DNA of 64,000 bases from Streptomyces violaceusniger Tu 4113 (GCF_000147815.2 NC_015957.1:5952001-6016000), one strand, 5' to 3'; shown: positions 17,276 through 25,937, counted from the first letter of the stretch. Program-made: numbers and translations. Notes: generated by a model not told the origin, from the letters alone.

Positions 17276-17316
17276 ATGACAGCGCCCCGAGCCATATATG
17301 TCAATGGTCTGGACCA
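17276..17316 (-). promoter_or_regulatory. Promoter of the thaumatin gene with a DasR-like (dre) element
   Basis: On the minus strand the promoter reads TTGACA (17299-17304), a 17-bp spacer, then TGTCAT (17276-17281). Immediately upstream and touching the -35 box is TGGTCCAGACCA at 17305-17316, one base away from the palindrome TGGTCTAGACCA at the core of DasR sites, and the same word as the repeats in Streptomyces chitinase promoters. This would place the secreted series under N-acetylglucosamine/chitin control. Confidence 0.65.
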
Positions 17317-17340
17317 AAACCAGCCGCACCCGGCACCGGC

Positions 17341-17937
17341 TCAGGCCAGCGGGTGGCCGTACCGCGCCTGGAGGGACGTGAGGTCGGGCTCGCCGAACCG
17401 CTCACGCAGGAGCTGGAACGCATCGACCTTGTCGCTGCCGAATCTCCGTACATAGGTGGCGTAGGAGTCGGCGGTGAGGAACTTCGGTGGCGAGGTCTTG
17501 CTGTGGAACTTGTCCGCGTACATCACCAGTTGCTCCTCGGTGGTGTCGGCCGTGTAGTCGGCCGGAGGGAGATCCAGTTTCTGCGCGCGGATGTCGTCCC
17601 GGGTGATGCCGACGCCCGTGTGGCGGGAGCAGAAGCGGCACAGGGGCTCCGGAAAGCCTTCCTGGCGGAGAATCTCGTGGCCGAGGACTCCGTGGCGGAT
17701 GTAGTTGCCCTCGTCGAGCCGGCCCGTGGGGTCGTAGAGCCGGTACACACCGATGTCGTGGAGCAGCGCCCCGGCGCGGACGAGGGAGGCGTCGAGCCGT
17801 AGCCCGGCGCGCGCCATGAGCTGCTCCGCGATGTGGCAGACGATCTCGCAGTGGGTGTACACGAGATCCAGGGCCCCACGCGTCGGCGCGTACTTCTCGT
17901 GCAGCGCACGCACCTCGTCGACGGTCGGCAGAATCAC
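17341..17937 (-). CDS. HD-domain phosphohydrolase-like protein
   Basis: The 198-residue protein has a classic HD domain: YTHCEIVCHIAEQL, then LLHDIGVYRLYD with the paired HD, GHEILRQEGFP, and the Asp in VMYADKFHSK near residue 150, all expected for metal-dependent phosphohydrolases of the YedJ/HDIG type. The GTG at 17937 is chosen because a TACGCT -10 element lies six bases upstream on the minus strand, suggesting a leaderless transcript; an earlier ATG at 17967 would lie upstream of that element. It follows the AlkB gene by 61 nt on the same strand. The substrate is unknown; a nucleotide clean-up role beside AlkB is only suggested by position. Confidence 0.88.
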   Translation of the reverse strand: MILPTVDEVRALHEKYAPTRGALDLVYTHCEIVCHIAEQLMARAGLRLDASLVRAGALLHDIGVYRLYDPTGRLDEGNYIRHGVLGHEILRQEGFPEPLCRFCSRHTGVGITRDDIRAQKLDLPPADYTADTTEEQLVMYADKFHSKTSPPKFLTADSYATYVRRFGSDKVDAFQLLRERFGEPDLTSLQARYGHPLA

Positions 17938-17998
17938 CGCCGCAGCGTAACAACCACGGGGGGGCACACGGCGGACGGCCGTGGCCAGGCAGTCGGCT

Positions 17999-18625
17999 TC
18001 ACCCCACGCCGCTGGGGCGGAACTGGATGCTGATCCGTGGGCCGGTGGCGCGGGAGGATTTGGGGATCGCGTGTTCCCAGGTCCGCTGGCAGGAGCCGCC
18101 CATCACCAGCAGATCGCCGTGGCCGAGCGGCCGTCGCATGGCGCTGCCGCCACCACGCGGGCGGAGCAGCAGGTCCCGGGGCGCGCCCACGGAGAGGATG
18201 GCGACCAGGGTGTCCTCGGTTCTGCCGCGGCCGATGCGGTCGCCGTGCCAGGCCACGCTGTCCCGGCCGTCGCGGTAGTAGCACAGCCCGGCCGTGGTGA
18301 ACGGCTCCCCCAGCTCGGTGGCGTAGTACGTGGAGAGCGCCTCCCGGGCCTCGGACAGGACGGGGTGCGGCAGCGGGTCCTCGGCGCCGTAGAACGCGAG
18401 CAGCCGCGGGACGTCCACCACCTGCTCGTACATGTGCCGCCGCTCGGCCTTCCAGGGGACCTCGGCGACGAGGCGGGAGAACAGGTCGTCCGCTCCCCTC
18501 AGCCACCCGGGCAGCAGATCGATCCAGACCCCGGACCCGAGCTCGGTCCTGCGCATCCCGCGCAGCGAGCCGAGACCGATGTCCTCGGTCTGGTCGAAGA
18601 GCGAGCCCTGGAGGTACGTACCCAT
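17999..18625 (-). CDS. AlkB-type 2-oxoglutarate/Fe(II) dioxygenase (alkylated nucleic acid repair)
   Basis: The 208-residue protein has the AlkB core: the iron ligands HxD in SVAWHGDRIGRG (near residue 125) and the distal His in RTWEHAIPK, with the 2-oxoglutarate-binding Arg in PRISIQFRP at the C-terminus. LCYYRDGRDSVAWHGD resembles the nucleotide-recognition lid region of ALKBH2/AlkB proteins. These enzymes remove alkyl groups from bases oxidatively. The ATG at 18625 lies six bases after TACGCT on the minus strand, the same leaderless arrangement as the next gene. Confidence 0.9.
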   Translation of the reverse strand: MGTYLQGSLFDQTEDIGLGSLRGMRRTELGSGVWIDLLPGWLRGADDLFSRLVAEVPWKAERRHMYEQVVDVPRLLAFYGAEDPLPHPVLSEAREALSTYYATELGEPFTTAGLCYYRDGRDSVAWHGDRIGRGRTEDTLVAILSVGAPRDLLLRPRGGGSAMRRPLGHGDLLVMGGSCQRTWEHAIPKSSRATGPRISIQFRPSGVG

Positions 18626-18687
18626 ATGCGCAGCGTACTCGCGTAATCGAGCAAACGTTCTACAGGTTCGCCGCGGAGGACCCGGCC

Positions 18688-19498
18688 GTGGCTGCTTCGG
18701 CGGTGACACCGCAGGTCAGCGGCCGGTCGCCGCCGGGCACCGGCCCGCCGCACGACGCCCCCGACGTCGTCGCCCTCGTCCGAGCCGTCGCGGGACACTG
18801 GGACCCTGACGCGTTTCCTTCCGTGTCGCCCGGGGGCCGGCCCATGACCATGCGCACACCACGATGCACACCGCGTCCGCTCGCCCCGGCGCCGCCACCT
18901 CCGGGGCTGGGGCCCCGGACCTGGGCCGGGGTGCCGCGCCGGTGCGGGCAACTCCTGGTGGTGACGGGCCGCGACCGGAATGCGCCGGTGGCCACGGCGG
19001 TGCTGTACGAGCGCGCCGGGGCCGGCCGGCGGGCCGGGGCGAGCCGGCCGGCGCACAACGCGCTCAACGGCTGGACCGACCACCACCGGGAAGCGATCTG
19101 CGCTCCCCCATCGGCGTATACACCCTCACGGACGCCGGCGGACAGCTCCCCGACCCCGGAACACGGCTGCCCTACGACCGGTCGGCCGGCTTCACCGCGG
19201 GCGGCACGGGCTGCGAAGGCGAACCCCTGTCCGGCTCGTTCGACTACGTGGCCGCCATCGACTACAACCGCGGGCCCGGCACCTCCCTGGACCGGACCCG
19301 CCCCCTCGGCCCGGACCGGGGCGGCGGCATCTGGCTGCACGTCGACCACGGCGGACCCACGCGCGGGTGCGTCAGCCTCGGGAAGGGCCCCGTGAAGGAG
19401 CTGCTCCGGGCGCTGGACCCGGCCCGTGGGCCCGTCGTCGTCATGGGGGACGCGGCGTCACTGGAACGCTGCGCGCCGGGCCGTGCACGGCGGAGCAC
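18688..19498 (+). pseudogene. L,D-transpeptidase (YkuD-like) gene disrupted by frameshift
   Basis: Two frames together encode one L,D-transpeptidase. The frame beginning at the GTG at 18688 supplies LLVVTGRDRN, TAVLYERAGAG and HNALNGWTDHHRE up to about 19092. The continuation DLRSPIGVYTLTDAGG to the catalytic region WLHVDHGGPTRGCVSL (Cys in GCVS) and VVVMGDAASLER is in the frame one base over. The junction reads CGG GAA GC GAT CTG, where homologues have a Gly codon, so one base appears to be missing near 19093. No signal peptide is recognisable at the N-terminus, and the second frame has no stop until 19820, running antisense into the next gene. The gene is therefore probably inactive, or the base is a sequencing error. 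Confidence 0.75.
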
Positions 19499-19528
19499 CG
19501 GTGCGGTGGCCGCCGTCCCGGCGGCGGA

Positions 19529-20464
19529 TCACTCCGGGAAGCCGCTGCGGTGGGCACGGCGGGTCAGCGGATGGTTGATGGCCTCCACCAGCCAGTCCAG
19601 CTCGGACTGCTGGGCCCGTACCGGGTTGCGCAGGGTGCCGACCCCTTCGATGGAGATCTCCACGACGTCCCCGGCATGGAGTGTGAAGTCGAGCGCGGGC
19701 ACGATGCCAGTGCCGGTGGACAGCACGGCTCCGTCGGGGAAGGGCTGGGAGCGCCACAAGTGGTCCACCAGCCCCTGCGGGGTGCGGTGGAACGCGGCGG
19801 TGGAGGTGGACGCCCGGTAGACCGCCTCGCCGTCGCGCCATACCGCCATGGTGATGTCCAGCGCGTCGGGCACGTCGATCTCCCACGCGGGCACGATGGC
19901 CGAGGACACGGCGGCGCTTCCGGCGTAGATCTTGGCCTGGGGGAGGTAGAGCGGGTTCTCGCCCTCGATGGACCGTGAGCTGACGTCGTCGGCGACGAGA
20001 TAGCCGACGGTCTCGCCGTACCGGTTGAGCACCAGCGCCAGTTCGGGCTCGGGGACGTTCAGCTCGGAGTCGTCCCGTACGGCGATCGGCTCGCCGTCGG
20101 TCACCACCCGCCAGGGCGGCGATTTAAAGAACAGCTCGGGGCGCTCGGCGTCGTAGATCCGCTCGTACACCGACTGTTCGGTGCTCTCCTCCACCCTGGC
20201 CTCGCGCGAGCGTTCATACGTCACCCCCGCGGCCCACAGCTCCATCAGCCCGTCCAGCGGTGGCAGCGGCAGGACGTCCGGCTCATGGACGGCCGCCGGT
20301 CCGGCGGCGGTGTTCTCCACCAGGGCCCGCAGCTCCGCCACGGACAGCCGCAGCAGCTCGGCGATGAGCGGCGCTCCGGGGAAGGCCCGTACCCCGCCGG
20401 TGTCGTCGGCCACTCCGGTCCGGACGGTCCCGGCGTCGTCGGCGAAGCGCACGATGCGTGTCAT
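19529..20464 (-). CDS. Fumarylacetoacetate hydrolase-family enzyme (2-keto-3-deoxy-sugar-acid dehydratase-like)
   Basis: The 311-residue protein has the FAH fold C-terminal domain with the metal ligands in NVPEPELALVLN (two Glu) and the downstream Asp in VADDVSSRSIEGENPLYLPQ. KIYAGSAAVSSAIVP and LSTGTGIVPALDF are further conserved pieces. The run LYLPQAKIY and the total length resemble 2-dehydro-3-deoxy-D-arabinonate dehydratase-like members of the family more than true fumarylacetoacetases. The reaction is probably hydration, dehydration or C-C cleavage of a 2-oxo acid. ATG at 20464. No pathway partner lies next to it. Confidence 0.88.
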   Translation of the reverse strand: MTRIVRFADDAGTVRTGVADDTGGVRAFPGAPLIAELLRLSVAELRALVENTAAGPAAVHEPDVLPLPPLDGLMELWAAGVTYERSREARVEESTEQSVYERIYDAERPELFFKSPPWRVVTDGEPIAVRDDSELNVPEPELALVLNRYGETVGYLVADDVSSRSIEGENPLYLPQAKIYAGSAAVSSAIVPAWEIDVPDALDITMAVWRDGEAVYRASTSTAAFHRTPQGLVDHLWRSQPFPDGAVLSTGTGIVPALDFTLHAGDVVEISIEGVGTLRNPVRAQQSELDWLVEAINHPLTRRAHRSGFPE

Positions 20465-20641
20465 CTGTCGTCCTCTCCTCTCGTGACGGTGTAGTCGGTC
20501 CTCCTACCCAACTGAGGGTGGTAGCCGCGCATACGCCGGCCGTCACGATGGCGGCGAGCCGCGCTCCGGGCCCATGACAGCCCCCCGGCCGCGTTCACCG
20601 CGGCCAGCCGGCATGTGGGCGCTGTGGAGCTGTGGGTCCGC

Positions 20642-20703
20642 GACCGGCTGGACATGGTGCGCGACCGCCGCTGACCGGCTGGACGTGGTGCGCGACCACC
20701 GCC
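20642..20703. repeat. 31-bp direct repeat in the 300-nt gap 20465-20763
   Basis: Two copies (20642-20672 and 20673-20703) of a unit beginning GACCGGCTGGAC and ending GCGCGACCnCCGC lie in tandem, followed by a partial third copy. They occupy the gap between the FAH-family start and the polyprenyl synthase stop. The remainder of the gap holds the FAH promoter region and no gene. Confidence 0.8.
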
Positions 20704-20763
20704 GACCGGCGGGCCCGAGTGCATGGGCACCCGCCGCAAGGGGGCACACCATCCCCCGCCGGG

Positions 20764-21900
20764 TCAGATGTCGCGCCGCGCGAGGAAGCCCAGCAGGGTG
20801 CGCAGCTCGGCGCTGGCCCGAGGCTTCAGCGGCAGTCCGTCCAGGCACCTCTCCACGGCGGCGATGTGACGGTCGGCCTCCGCCAGGGCCGCGGAGCGGC
20901 CACCGGCCTGCTCGATCAGATCGGCCGCCCGGCGCGTGGTGGCGTCGTCCGGGGTGTCCGGGGACTCCTCCAGGAGCGTGGCCAACTGCCCGGCGGCCGA
21001 GGCGCCGGGGCCGCGGGCGCTCAGGGCGGCGAGCACGGGGAAGGTCTTCTTGCGCTGCCGCAGATCGCGGTGGACGGGTTTGCCGGTGACCGCGGGGTCG
21101 CCCCAGATGCCCAGCAGGTCGTCCGCCACCTGGAAGGCCACGCCCATATGCCGTCCGGCCCGGTCCAGGGCGGCCGCGGTGCTCTCCGGCGCCCCGGCGA
21201 GCGCGGCGCCCAGGGCGGCGGCGCAGCCGAGCAGCGCGCCGGTCTTGTGCTCGGCCATCCTGCGGTACTCCTCCGGCCCCACCGCCGTAGCTCCCGTCCA
21301 GGGGCGCGACTCGAAGAGCAGGTCGTCCGCCTGGCCGCGGACGAGGTCGCCGAGAGCCACGCTCAGCCGCCGCACCGCGGCCGCGGCTCCGGCGCCGGGC
21401 ACGGCGGCCAGCGCCTCCACGGCCAGCGCGAACAGGGCGTCACCGGCGAGCACGGCCGGGCCGGTCCCGTACGCCTTCCACACGGTGGGGCGGGTGCGGC
21501 GGGTCTGGTCGCCGTCCATGATGTCGTCGTGCAGCAGCGAGAAGGTGTGCACCAGCTCCACCGCCACCGCTCCGGCCACCGCCGCCTCGCCGGATGCCCC
21601 GGCCGCCTCCGCGCACAGCACGGCCAGGGCCTGCCGCACGCCCTTTCCGCCCGCCCCCTCGGCGGGCGTACCGCCCACATCGCACCAGCCGAAGGAGTAC
21701 GCGGCCATCTCGCCGACCCATGGGTGCAGCCGGCCGACCGTCTCGGCCAGTGCCGGGCGCACCAACTCCCGGCAGCGGCCCAGGATTTCGCCTGCGGTCG
21801 CGGTGGTCTCGGCCGCGGTCGCGGTGGTCTCGCCCGCGGTCTGGTGCGCGGTCGCGGTGGTCGCGTATGCCCCGAGGAGCACGGGAAACGCCGTCGTCAC
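20764..21900 (-). CDS. Polyprenyl (trans-isoprenyl) diphosphate synthase
   Basis: The 378-residue protein has both Asp-rich motifs of trans-prenyl diphosphate synthases: DDIMD in VHTFSLLHDDIMDGDQTRR near residue 125 and DDLLGIWGD in AFQVADDLLGIWGD near residue 260, with Lys in HRDLRQRKKTFPVL. These enzymes condense IPP with allylic diphosphates to give GPP, FPP or GGPP. Chain length cannot be assigned safely. The GTG at 21900 overlaps the TPR-gene stop in GTGA, so translation is coupled. The N-terminus carries a Thr/Ala repeat (TAGETTATAAETTATAG) produced by a short DNA repeat. No terpene cyclase or prenyltransferase is within 10 kb. Confidence 0.92.
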   Translation of the reverse strand: MTTAFPVLLGAYATTATAHQTAGETTATAAETTATAGEILGRCRELVRPALAETVGRLHPWVGEMAAYSFGWCDVGGTPAEGAGGKGVRQALAVLCAEAAGASGEAAVAGAVAVELVHTFSLLHDDIMDGDQTRRTRPTVWKAYGTGPAVLAGDALFALAVEALAAVPGAGAAAAVRRLSVALGDLVRGQADDLLFESRPWTGATAVGPEEYRRMAEHKTGALLGCAAALGAALAGAPESTAAALDRAGRHMGVAFQVADDLLGIWGDPAVTGKPVHRDLRQRKKTFPVLAALSARGPGASAAGQLATLLEESPDTPDDATTRRAADLIEQAGGRSAALAEADRHIAAVERCLDGLPLKPRASAELRTLLGFLARRDI

Positions 21901-22943
21901 AGTGTCACCTCCATGACCTCCGTGAGGCCGAACTCCTCCCGGGCACGGTCCACCATCCGGCGGGCGTGCCGCAGCCCGATCCGCTCCAGCACACCGGCCA
22001 GTTCGGACAGGTCCTCGTCGGTCCGGGCCCGGTCGCGGCCCAGCCGCGCCAGGGACTTGATGAGCCCCAGCCGGGCGAGACCCTCGCCGCGCGGCTCGCT
22101 CATGTCGCGGAACTCCTCCAGTGCCTGCTCGTACATCGCACGGGCCTCCTCGTAACGGCCCACGCGATAGAACACATTGCCGCGCATCTTGTGGTTGTAC
22201 GCGAGCGCGCTCACCAGGTTCATCTCGCGGCAGGTCAGTTCGGCCCCGGAGAGCAGTTCCAGCGCACGCTCCACGTCCCCGTCGCGTACGGAGACGATGT
22301 CGGCCATGCCCCGCAGCGCCCATGCGTGTCCGCGCCGGTCATCGGCGCCCGCGGCTATCTCCGCGGCCTCCTGGAACATCGCGTAGGCCGAGTCGTACGA
22401 CCCGGTGTTGCGGTGCATCTGGGCGATGCCCTCCAGCGCCCATACGGTGTGCCGCGCCTCGCCGCGCTTCCGTGCCTCGGCGAGGAGCCGCTCGTGCAGC
22501 GCGCCCACGGCCTCGTAGTCGCCCTGGATGCGGCCGGTCTCGGCCATCCCGGCCAGCGAGTAGCCACGGACGACGATGTCCCCGCCGCGTTCGCCGAATT
22601 CGGCCGCGAGTCCGAGCAGCCGCCACGCCAGCGCCAGCGCGCCCCGCTGCCGGGCGAGCGTGCCTCCGCTCCACAGCGCCCACGCCATCGCTCCGACGTC
22701 CATCGCCGCTCGGGCCGCCCGGTAACTGGCCTTCCACTCGCGGTCGGCCTCGCCCACCTGCCCCAGCCTCCGGTGCGCCTCGGCGACCGCGAGCCCCGCG
22801 CGGGCCGCCTCGCCCGGGGAGCCGCCCCGCTCGGCCGCCCGCAACTGCTCGGTGCCCGCGGCCAGCACGTCGACCAGCGAGGAGTTCACGGACAGGGTGG
22901 TGAGGGAGCCCTGGTACTCAGGAGCGAATGCTTTGCCGTACAT
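21897..22943 (-). CDS. TPR-repeat protein coupled to the polyprenyl synthase
   Basis: The 348-residue protein is a run of tetratricopeptide-like helical hairpins: RLGQVGEADREWKASYRA, GYSLAGMAETGRIQGDYEAV, ALEGIAQMHRNTGSYDSAYA, ALRGMADIVSVRDGDVERAL, RGNVFYRVGRYEEARAMYEQ. No catalytic or DNA-binding domain is seen. The ATG at 22943 has GGAAAGG six bases upstream. It is first in an operon with the polyprenyl synthase, joined by GTGA, and is divergent from the HglS-type dioxygenase with a palindrome-rich AT-rich promoter between. It may be a scaffold or regulatory partner of the prenyl synthase. Confidence 0.82.
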   Translation of the reverse strand: MYGKAFAPEYQGSLTTLSVNSSLVDVLAAGTEQLRAAERGGSPGEAARAGLAVAEAHRRLGQVGEADREWKASYRAARAAMDVGAMAWALWSGGTLARQRGALALAWRLLGLAAEFGERGGDIVVRGYSLAGMAETGRIQGDYEAVGALHERLLAEARKRGEARHTVWALEGIAQMHRNTGSYDSAYAMFQEAAEIAAGADDRRGHAWALRGMADIVSVRDGDVERALELLSGAELTCREMNLVSALAYNHKMRGNVFYRVGRYEEARAMYEQALEEFRDMSEPRGEGLARLGLIKSLARLGRDRARTDEDLSELAGVLERIGLRHARRMVDRAREEFGLTEVMEVTL

Positions 22944-22988
22944 GGATGCCTTTCCGTCTGTTGTTCCCAGGAGCACGCGGCTGTCCGC

Positions 22989-23044
22989 TATACACCGAAT
23001 GCATACATCGCGAGTATGCACGTCATGTATACACGCTGTGTATA
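22989..23044. promoter_or_regulatory. Clustered TATACAC/GTGTATA palindromes between divergent operons
   Basis: A 17-bp palindrome TATACAC-GCT-GTGTATA at 23028-23044 is preceded by a lone TATACAC half site at 22989-22995 and by GCATAC/GTATGC arms around TCGCGA. This AT-rich patch stands out strongly from its GC-rich surroundings and lies 46-101 bp upstream of the TPR start and about 180 bp upstream of the dioxygenase gene. It is a likely operator cluster, with no regulator gene adjacent. Confidence 0.6.
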
Positions 23045-23223
23045 GATGACAGGAAACCGGCCCTGCCAAGGTCACCGGTGCTGTGCGTCCGTTGCCGATC
23101 AAGACGCGATCGGGGCCGGGGAGGTTTACCAACCGGCTCCGCGGGTGGCAAAAAACTTATGGACCGGGCTCGGCACTCCCGCCCCGATCCGGCACATCCC
23201 CGATGGAAAGGCAGAAACCACCC

Positions 23224-24615
23224 ATGATCAGCCAGTGGCAGCTACGCGCCGCCTTCGCGGCACGGCTCTCCGACATGTACGGCCGGGAAGTCCCCGCGTA
23301 CACCACGCTCGTGGACGTCTCGCGCGAGGTCAACGAGGACGTGCTGCGGGCGCGGGGCTCCGACGCCGAGCGTCTGGGGTCCATCGGCCGGGTGACCGCC
23401 GAACGCCACGGCGCCATCCGGGTCGGAACACCTCAGGAGCTGGGGCAGGTGGCCCGCGTCTTCGGCGCGCTGGGCATGCACCCGGTCGGCTTCTACGATC
23501 TGCGCGAGGCCGCCGCCAGCGCGGTCCCCGTGGTCTCGACCGCCTTCCGCCCGGTGGACGGGGAGGAGCTGGCGCGCAACCCCTTCCGCGTCTTCACCTC
23601 CCTGCTCACCACCGCCGACCCGCGGTTCTTCGACGCCGACCTGCGCTCCCGGCTGGAGACCTTCCTGGCCGGCCGCGAGCTCTTCCCGCCGGAGCTGCTC
23701 GCCCTGGCCGACCGCGCGGCGGCCGAGCACGGACTGCCCGAGGAGGACGCCGAACGCTTCCTCAGCCTCGCCGTGTCCGCCTTCGAGTTGTCACCCGAGC
23801 CGGTGGACAAGGTCTGGTACGAGACCCTGGAGCGGATCTCCGCCGTCGCCGCGGACATCGGCGGCGTCCACAGCACCCACATCAACCACCTCACCCCGCG
23901 TGTCCTGGACATCGACGAGCTCTACCGGCGGATGACCGACCGCGGCATCCAGATGATCGACACCATCCAGGGGCCACCGGCCTGGAAGGGCCCCGACGTC
24001 CTGCTGCGCCAGACCTCCTTCCGCGCCCTCGACGAACCCCGCGCGATGCGCCTCGCGGACGGCAGCGTCACCACCGGCGCCCTGCGGGTGCGCTTCGGCG
24101 AGGTCGAGGCCCGCGGTATCGCCCTCACCCACGACGGCCGCGCCCTGTACGACCGGGCGCTCACCCTCGTCGACCATGAAGTGGCCCGCCACCCGGGGGT
24201 GGACCGGGGCGAACTGGCCCGCGGCGTATGGGAGGAACATCTGCCCCACACCGAACGGGAGCTGGCCGCCCAGGGGTTGGGCTGGTTCACCTACCACGTG
24301 GCACCGGACCGCCCGCGTGACGGCAGCCGTCCGCCCGCCACCATCGGCGAACTGCTGGAGCGGGGCTGGGTGCGGGCCGAGCCCATCGTCTACGAGGACT
24401 TCCTGCCCCGCTCCGCCGCCGGAATCTTCCAGTCCAACCTCAGCGGGGAGGGCGTACGCGACAACGGCCAGGAGGGCACCGCCCACGACACCGCATGGCT
24501 CTCCGGCGCCATCGGCCGCGATGTCCTGGACCCCTTCGCGCTCTACGCGCGGCAGCAGAACGGCTCCCTCGCGCAGGTCGCCCGCGAACTGGGGCTCGAC
24601 GGCGTCCTGGGGTGA
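23224..24615 (+). CDS. 2-oxoadipate dioxygenase/decarboxylase-like protein (HglS/YdcJ, DUF1338)
   Basis: The 463-residue protein matches the DUF1338 family: the N-terminal metal-binding motif RHGAIRVGT near residue 61, VHSTHINHLTPRVLDID near 220, GIQMIDTIQGPPAWKGPDVL near 245, FGEVEARGIALT near 300, and IYEDFLPRSAAGIFQSNL-type text (VYEDFLPRSAAGIFQS) near 400. The characterised member HglS converts 2-oxoadipate to 2-hydroxyglutarate in lysine catabolism using Fe(II). The ATG at 23224 is used; an in-frame upstream region has no better start. It is divergent from the TPR/prenyl-synthase operon. Confidence 0.88.
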   Translation: MISQWQLRAAFAARLSDMYGREVPAYTTLVDVSREVNEDVLRARGSDAERLGSIGRVTAERHGAIRVGTPQELGQVARVFGALGMHPVGFYDLREAAASAVPVVSTAFRPVDGEELARNPFRVFTSLLTTADPRFFDADLRSRLETFLAGRELFPPELLALADRAAAEHGLPEEDAERFLSLAVSAFELSPEPVDKVWYETLERISAVAADIGGVHSTHINHLTPRVLDIDELYRRMTDRGIQMIDTIQGPPAWKGPDVLLRQTSFRALDEPRAMRLADGSVTTGALRVRFGEVEARGIALTHDGRALYDRALTLVDHEVARHPGVDRGELARGVWEEHLPHTERELAAQGLGWFTYHVAPDRPRDGSRPPATIGELLERGWVRAEPIVYEDFLPRSAAGIFQSNLSGEGVRDNGQEGTAHDTAWLSGAIGRDVLDPFALYARQQNGSLAQVARELGLDGVLG

Positions 24616-24619
24616 TCCC

Positions 24620-25063
24620 TCACCGTCCGCCTGCCGCCACCTCGCGTTCGATCCAACGGCAGATCACCCCCACCACGTACGCCCGCTCCGCGCGGCTCAG
24701 CTCCCGCCCCTTGGGGATCCGGTGCCAGCGCTCGAGGCAGGTACGGCAGCAGGTGGCGGTCGCGTGCTGGGCGACGAACACGGGGTGGCCGCGGTAGGGC
24801 GTCTGCTTGCCGTCCTTGTACGGCTCGGCGGGGGCCAGCCGCTTGGCGATCAGGTCGTACGCGTGCCAGCGCATCGTCGACGGGCCACTCAGCTCGGCCG
24901 TGGCCCGATCACGACCGCGCAGATGGAACTTCGCACGGAAGGGATGGCGCGCGATGGTCTCCAGCCGTTGGTCAAGCGAGTCGGGTGTCGGACTGGACGG
25001 GTCGGGCGTCGGGTCGGACAGGTCGGGCGTGGGGTCGGACGGGTCGGGCGTCGGGTCGGACAT
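24620..25063 (-). CDS. DUF4186-family protein with N-terminal (SDPTPDP)n repeat
   Basis: The 147-residue protein has the DUF4186 core: RLETIARHPFRAKFHLRGRD, then MRWHAYDLIAKRLAPAEP, KQTPYRGHPVFVAQHATATC and CCRTCLERWHRIPKGR with a cluster of Cys and His that may bind a metal. The family function is unknown. The first 30 residues are four tandem copies of SDPTPDP, from a DNA repeat of about 21 bp. The ATG at 25063 has GGGAGC six bases upstream. It ends 4 bp from the convergent dioxygenase gene and is divergent from a methyltransferase gene. Confidence 0.85.
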   Translation of the reverse strand: MSDPTPDPSDPTPDLSDPTPDPSSPTPDSLDQRLETIARHPFRAKFHLRGRDRATAELSGPSTMRWHAYDLIAKRLAPAEPYKDGKQTPYRGHPVFVAQHATATCCRTCLERWHRIPKGRELSRAERAYVVGVICRWIEREVAAGGR

Positions 25064-25172
25064 CGAAAGCTCCCGGAGACGGCAAAAGCCCCTTTCGATC
25101 CTAAGACGGCCCGCACGCGATGCCGTGGACGGGTGCCGGACCTTGCGGCCCCGCCGGGCCAGGGGCACTGTG

Positions 25173-25937
25173 ATGGCCATGGTGGACACACAGTTCTCCG
25201 ATCGCCGGCTGGCCGCGCTGTACGACCTGTTCTGCCCCTGGGACGAGCGCGGCGATTTCACGTTCTACCTGCCCCTGGTGATGTCCGCCCGCTCCGTTCT
25301 GGACGTGGGGTGCGGAACGGGCGCGCTACTGCGCAGGGCGCGGGAGGACGGGCACGAGGGGCGGCTGTGCGGGCTGGACCCCGGGGTGGGGATGCTGGAG
25401 GTGGCGCGGACGTGCCCTGATGTGGAGTGGGTGCTCGGTGACCTGGCCTCGGTGCCGGGGTGGAGCCGTGCGTTCGATCTGGTGGTGATGACCGGCCACG
25501 CCTTCCAGGGGCTTCTCGGCGACGACGAGTTGCGCGATGCGCTGGCCGCGATCACCACGGCGCTGACCGACGACGGCCGCTTTGTGTTCGAGACCCGCAA
25601 TCCGCTGGTGCGGGAGTGGGAGGACTGGGACGTGCGGTACTCGGGCGAGGTGGTGGACTCCACCGGCGCCGTGGTGCGGTGCGTGTGCGAGGTGGAGACG
25701 CCGGTGCGGGGCGATCTGGTCTCGGCCACGCACACCTACACCGGCGCGGGCTGGGAGCGGCCCCTGCTGAGCCGCAGCACGCTGCGGTTTCTCGGCCCGG
25801 ACGCGCTGGCGGGGTTCCTCACCGAGGCGGGGCTGGTCGTGGCGGAGCAGTTCGGGGACTGGGACCGCGGGCCGCTGACCGACACCGGCCCGGAGATCAT
25901 CACCGTCGCCCGCCGCCCTCGCCGTCAGCGTGATTGA
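25173..25937 (+). CDS. SAM-dependent class I methyltransferase
   Basis: The 254-residue protein has the SAM-binding motif I VLDVGCGTGALLRRA near residue 48, motif II acidic residue in GLDPGVGMLEVAR, and FDLVVMTGHAFQGLL (motif IV) near residue 110, typical of small-molecule methyltransferases. The substrate is unknown. The ATG at 25173 follows AGGGG; an in-frame ATG two codons later is equally possible. The stop codon is inside the first copy of a 29-bp tandem repeat shared with the end of the convergent GNAT gene. Confidence 0.88.
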   Translation: MAMVDTQFSDRRLAALYDLFCPWDERGDFTFYLPLVMSARSVLDVGCGTGALLRRAREDGHEGRLCGLDPGVGMLEVARTCPDVEWVLGDLASVPGWSRAFDLVVMTGHAFQGLLGDDELRDALAAITTALTDDGRFVFETRNPLVREWEDWDVRYSGEVVDSTGAVVRCVCEVETPVRGDLVSATHTYTGAGWERPLLSRSTLRFLGPDALAGFLTEAGLVVAEQFGDWDRGPLTDTGPEIITVARRPRRQRD

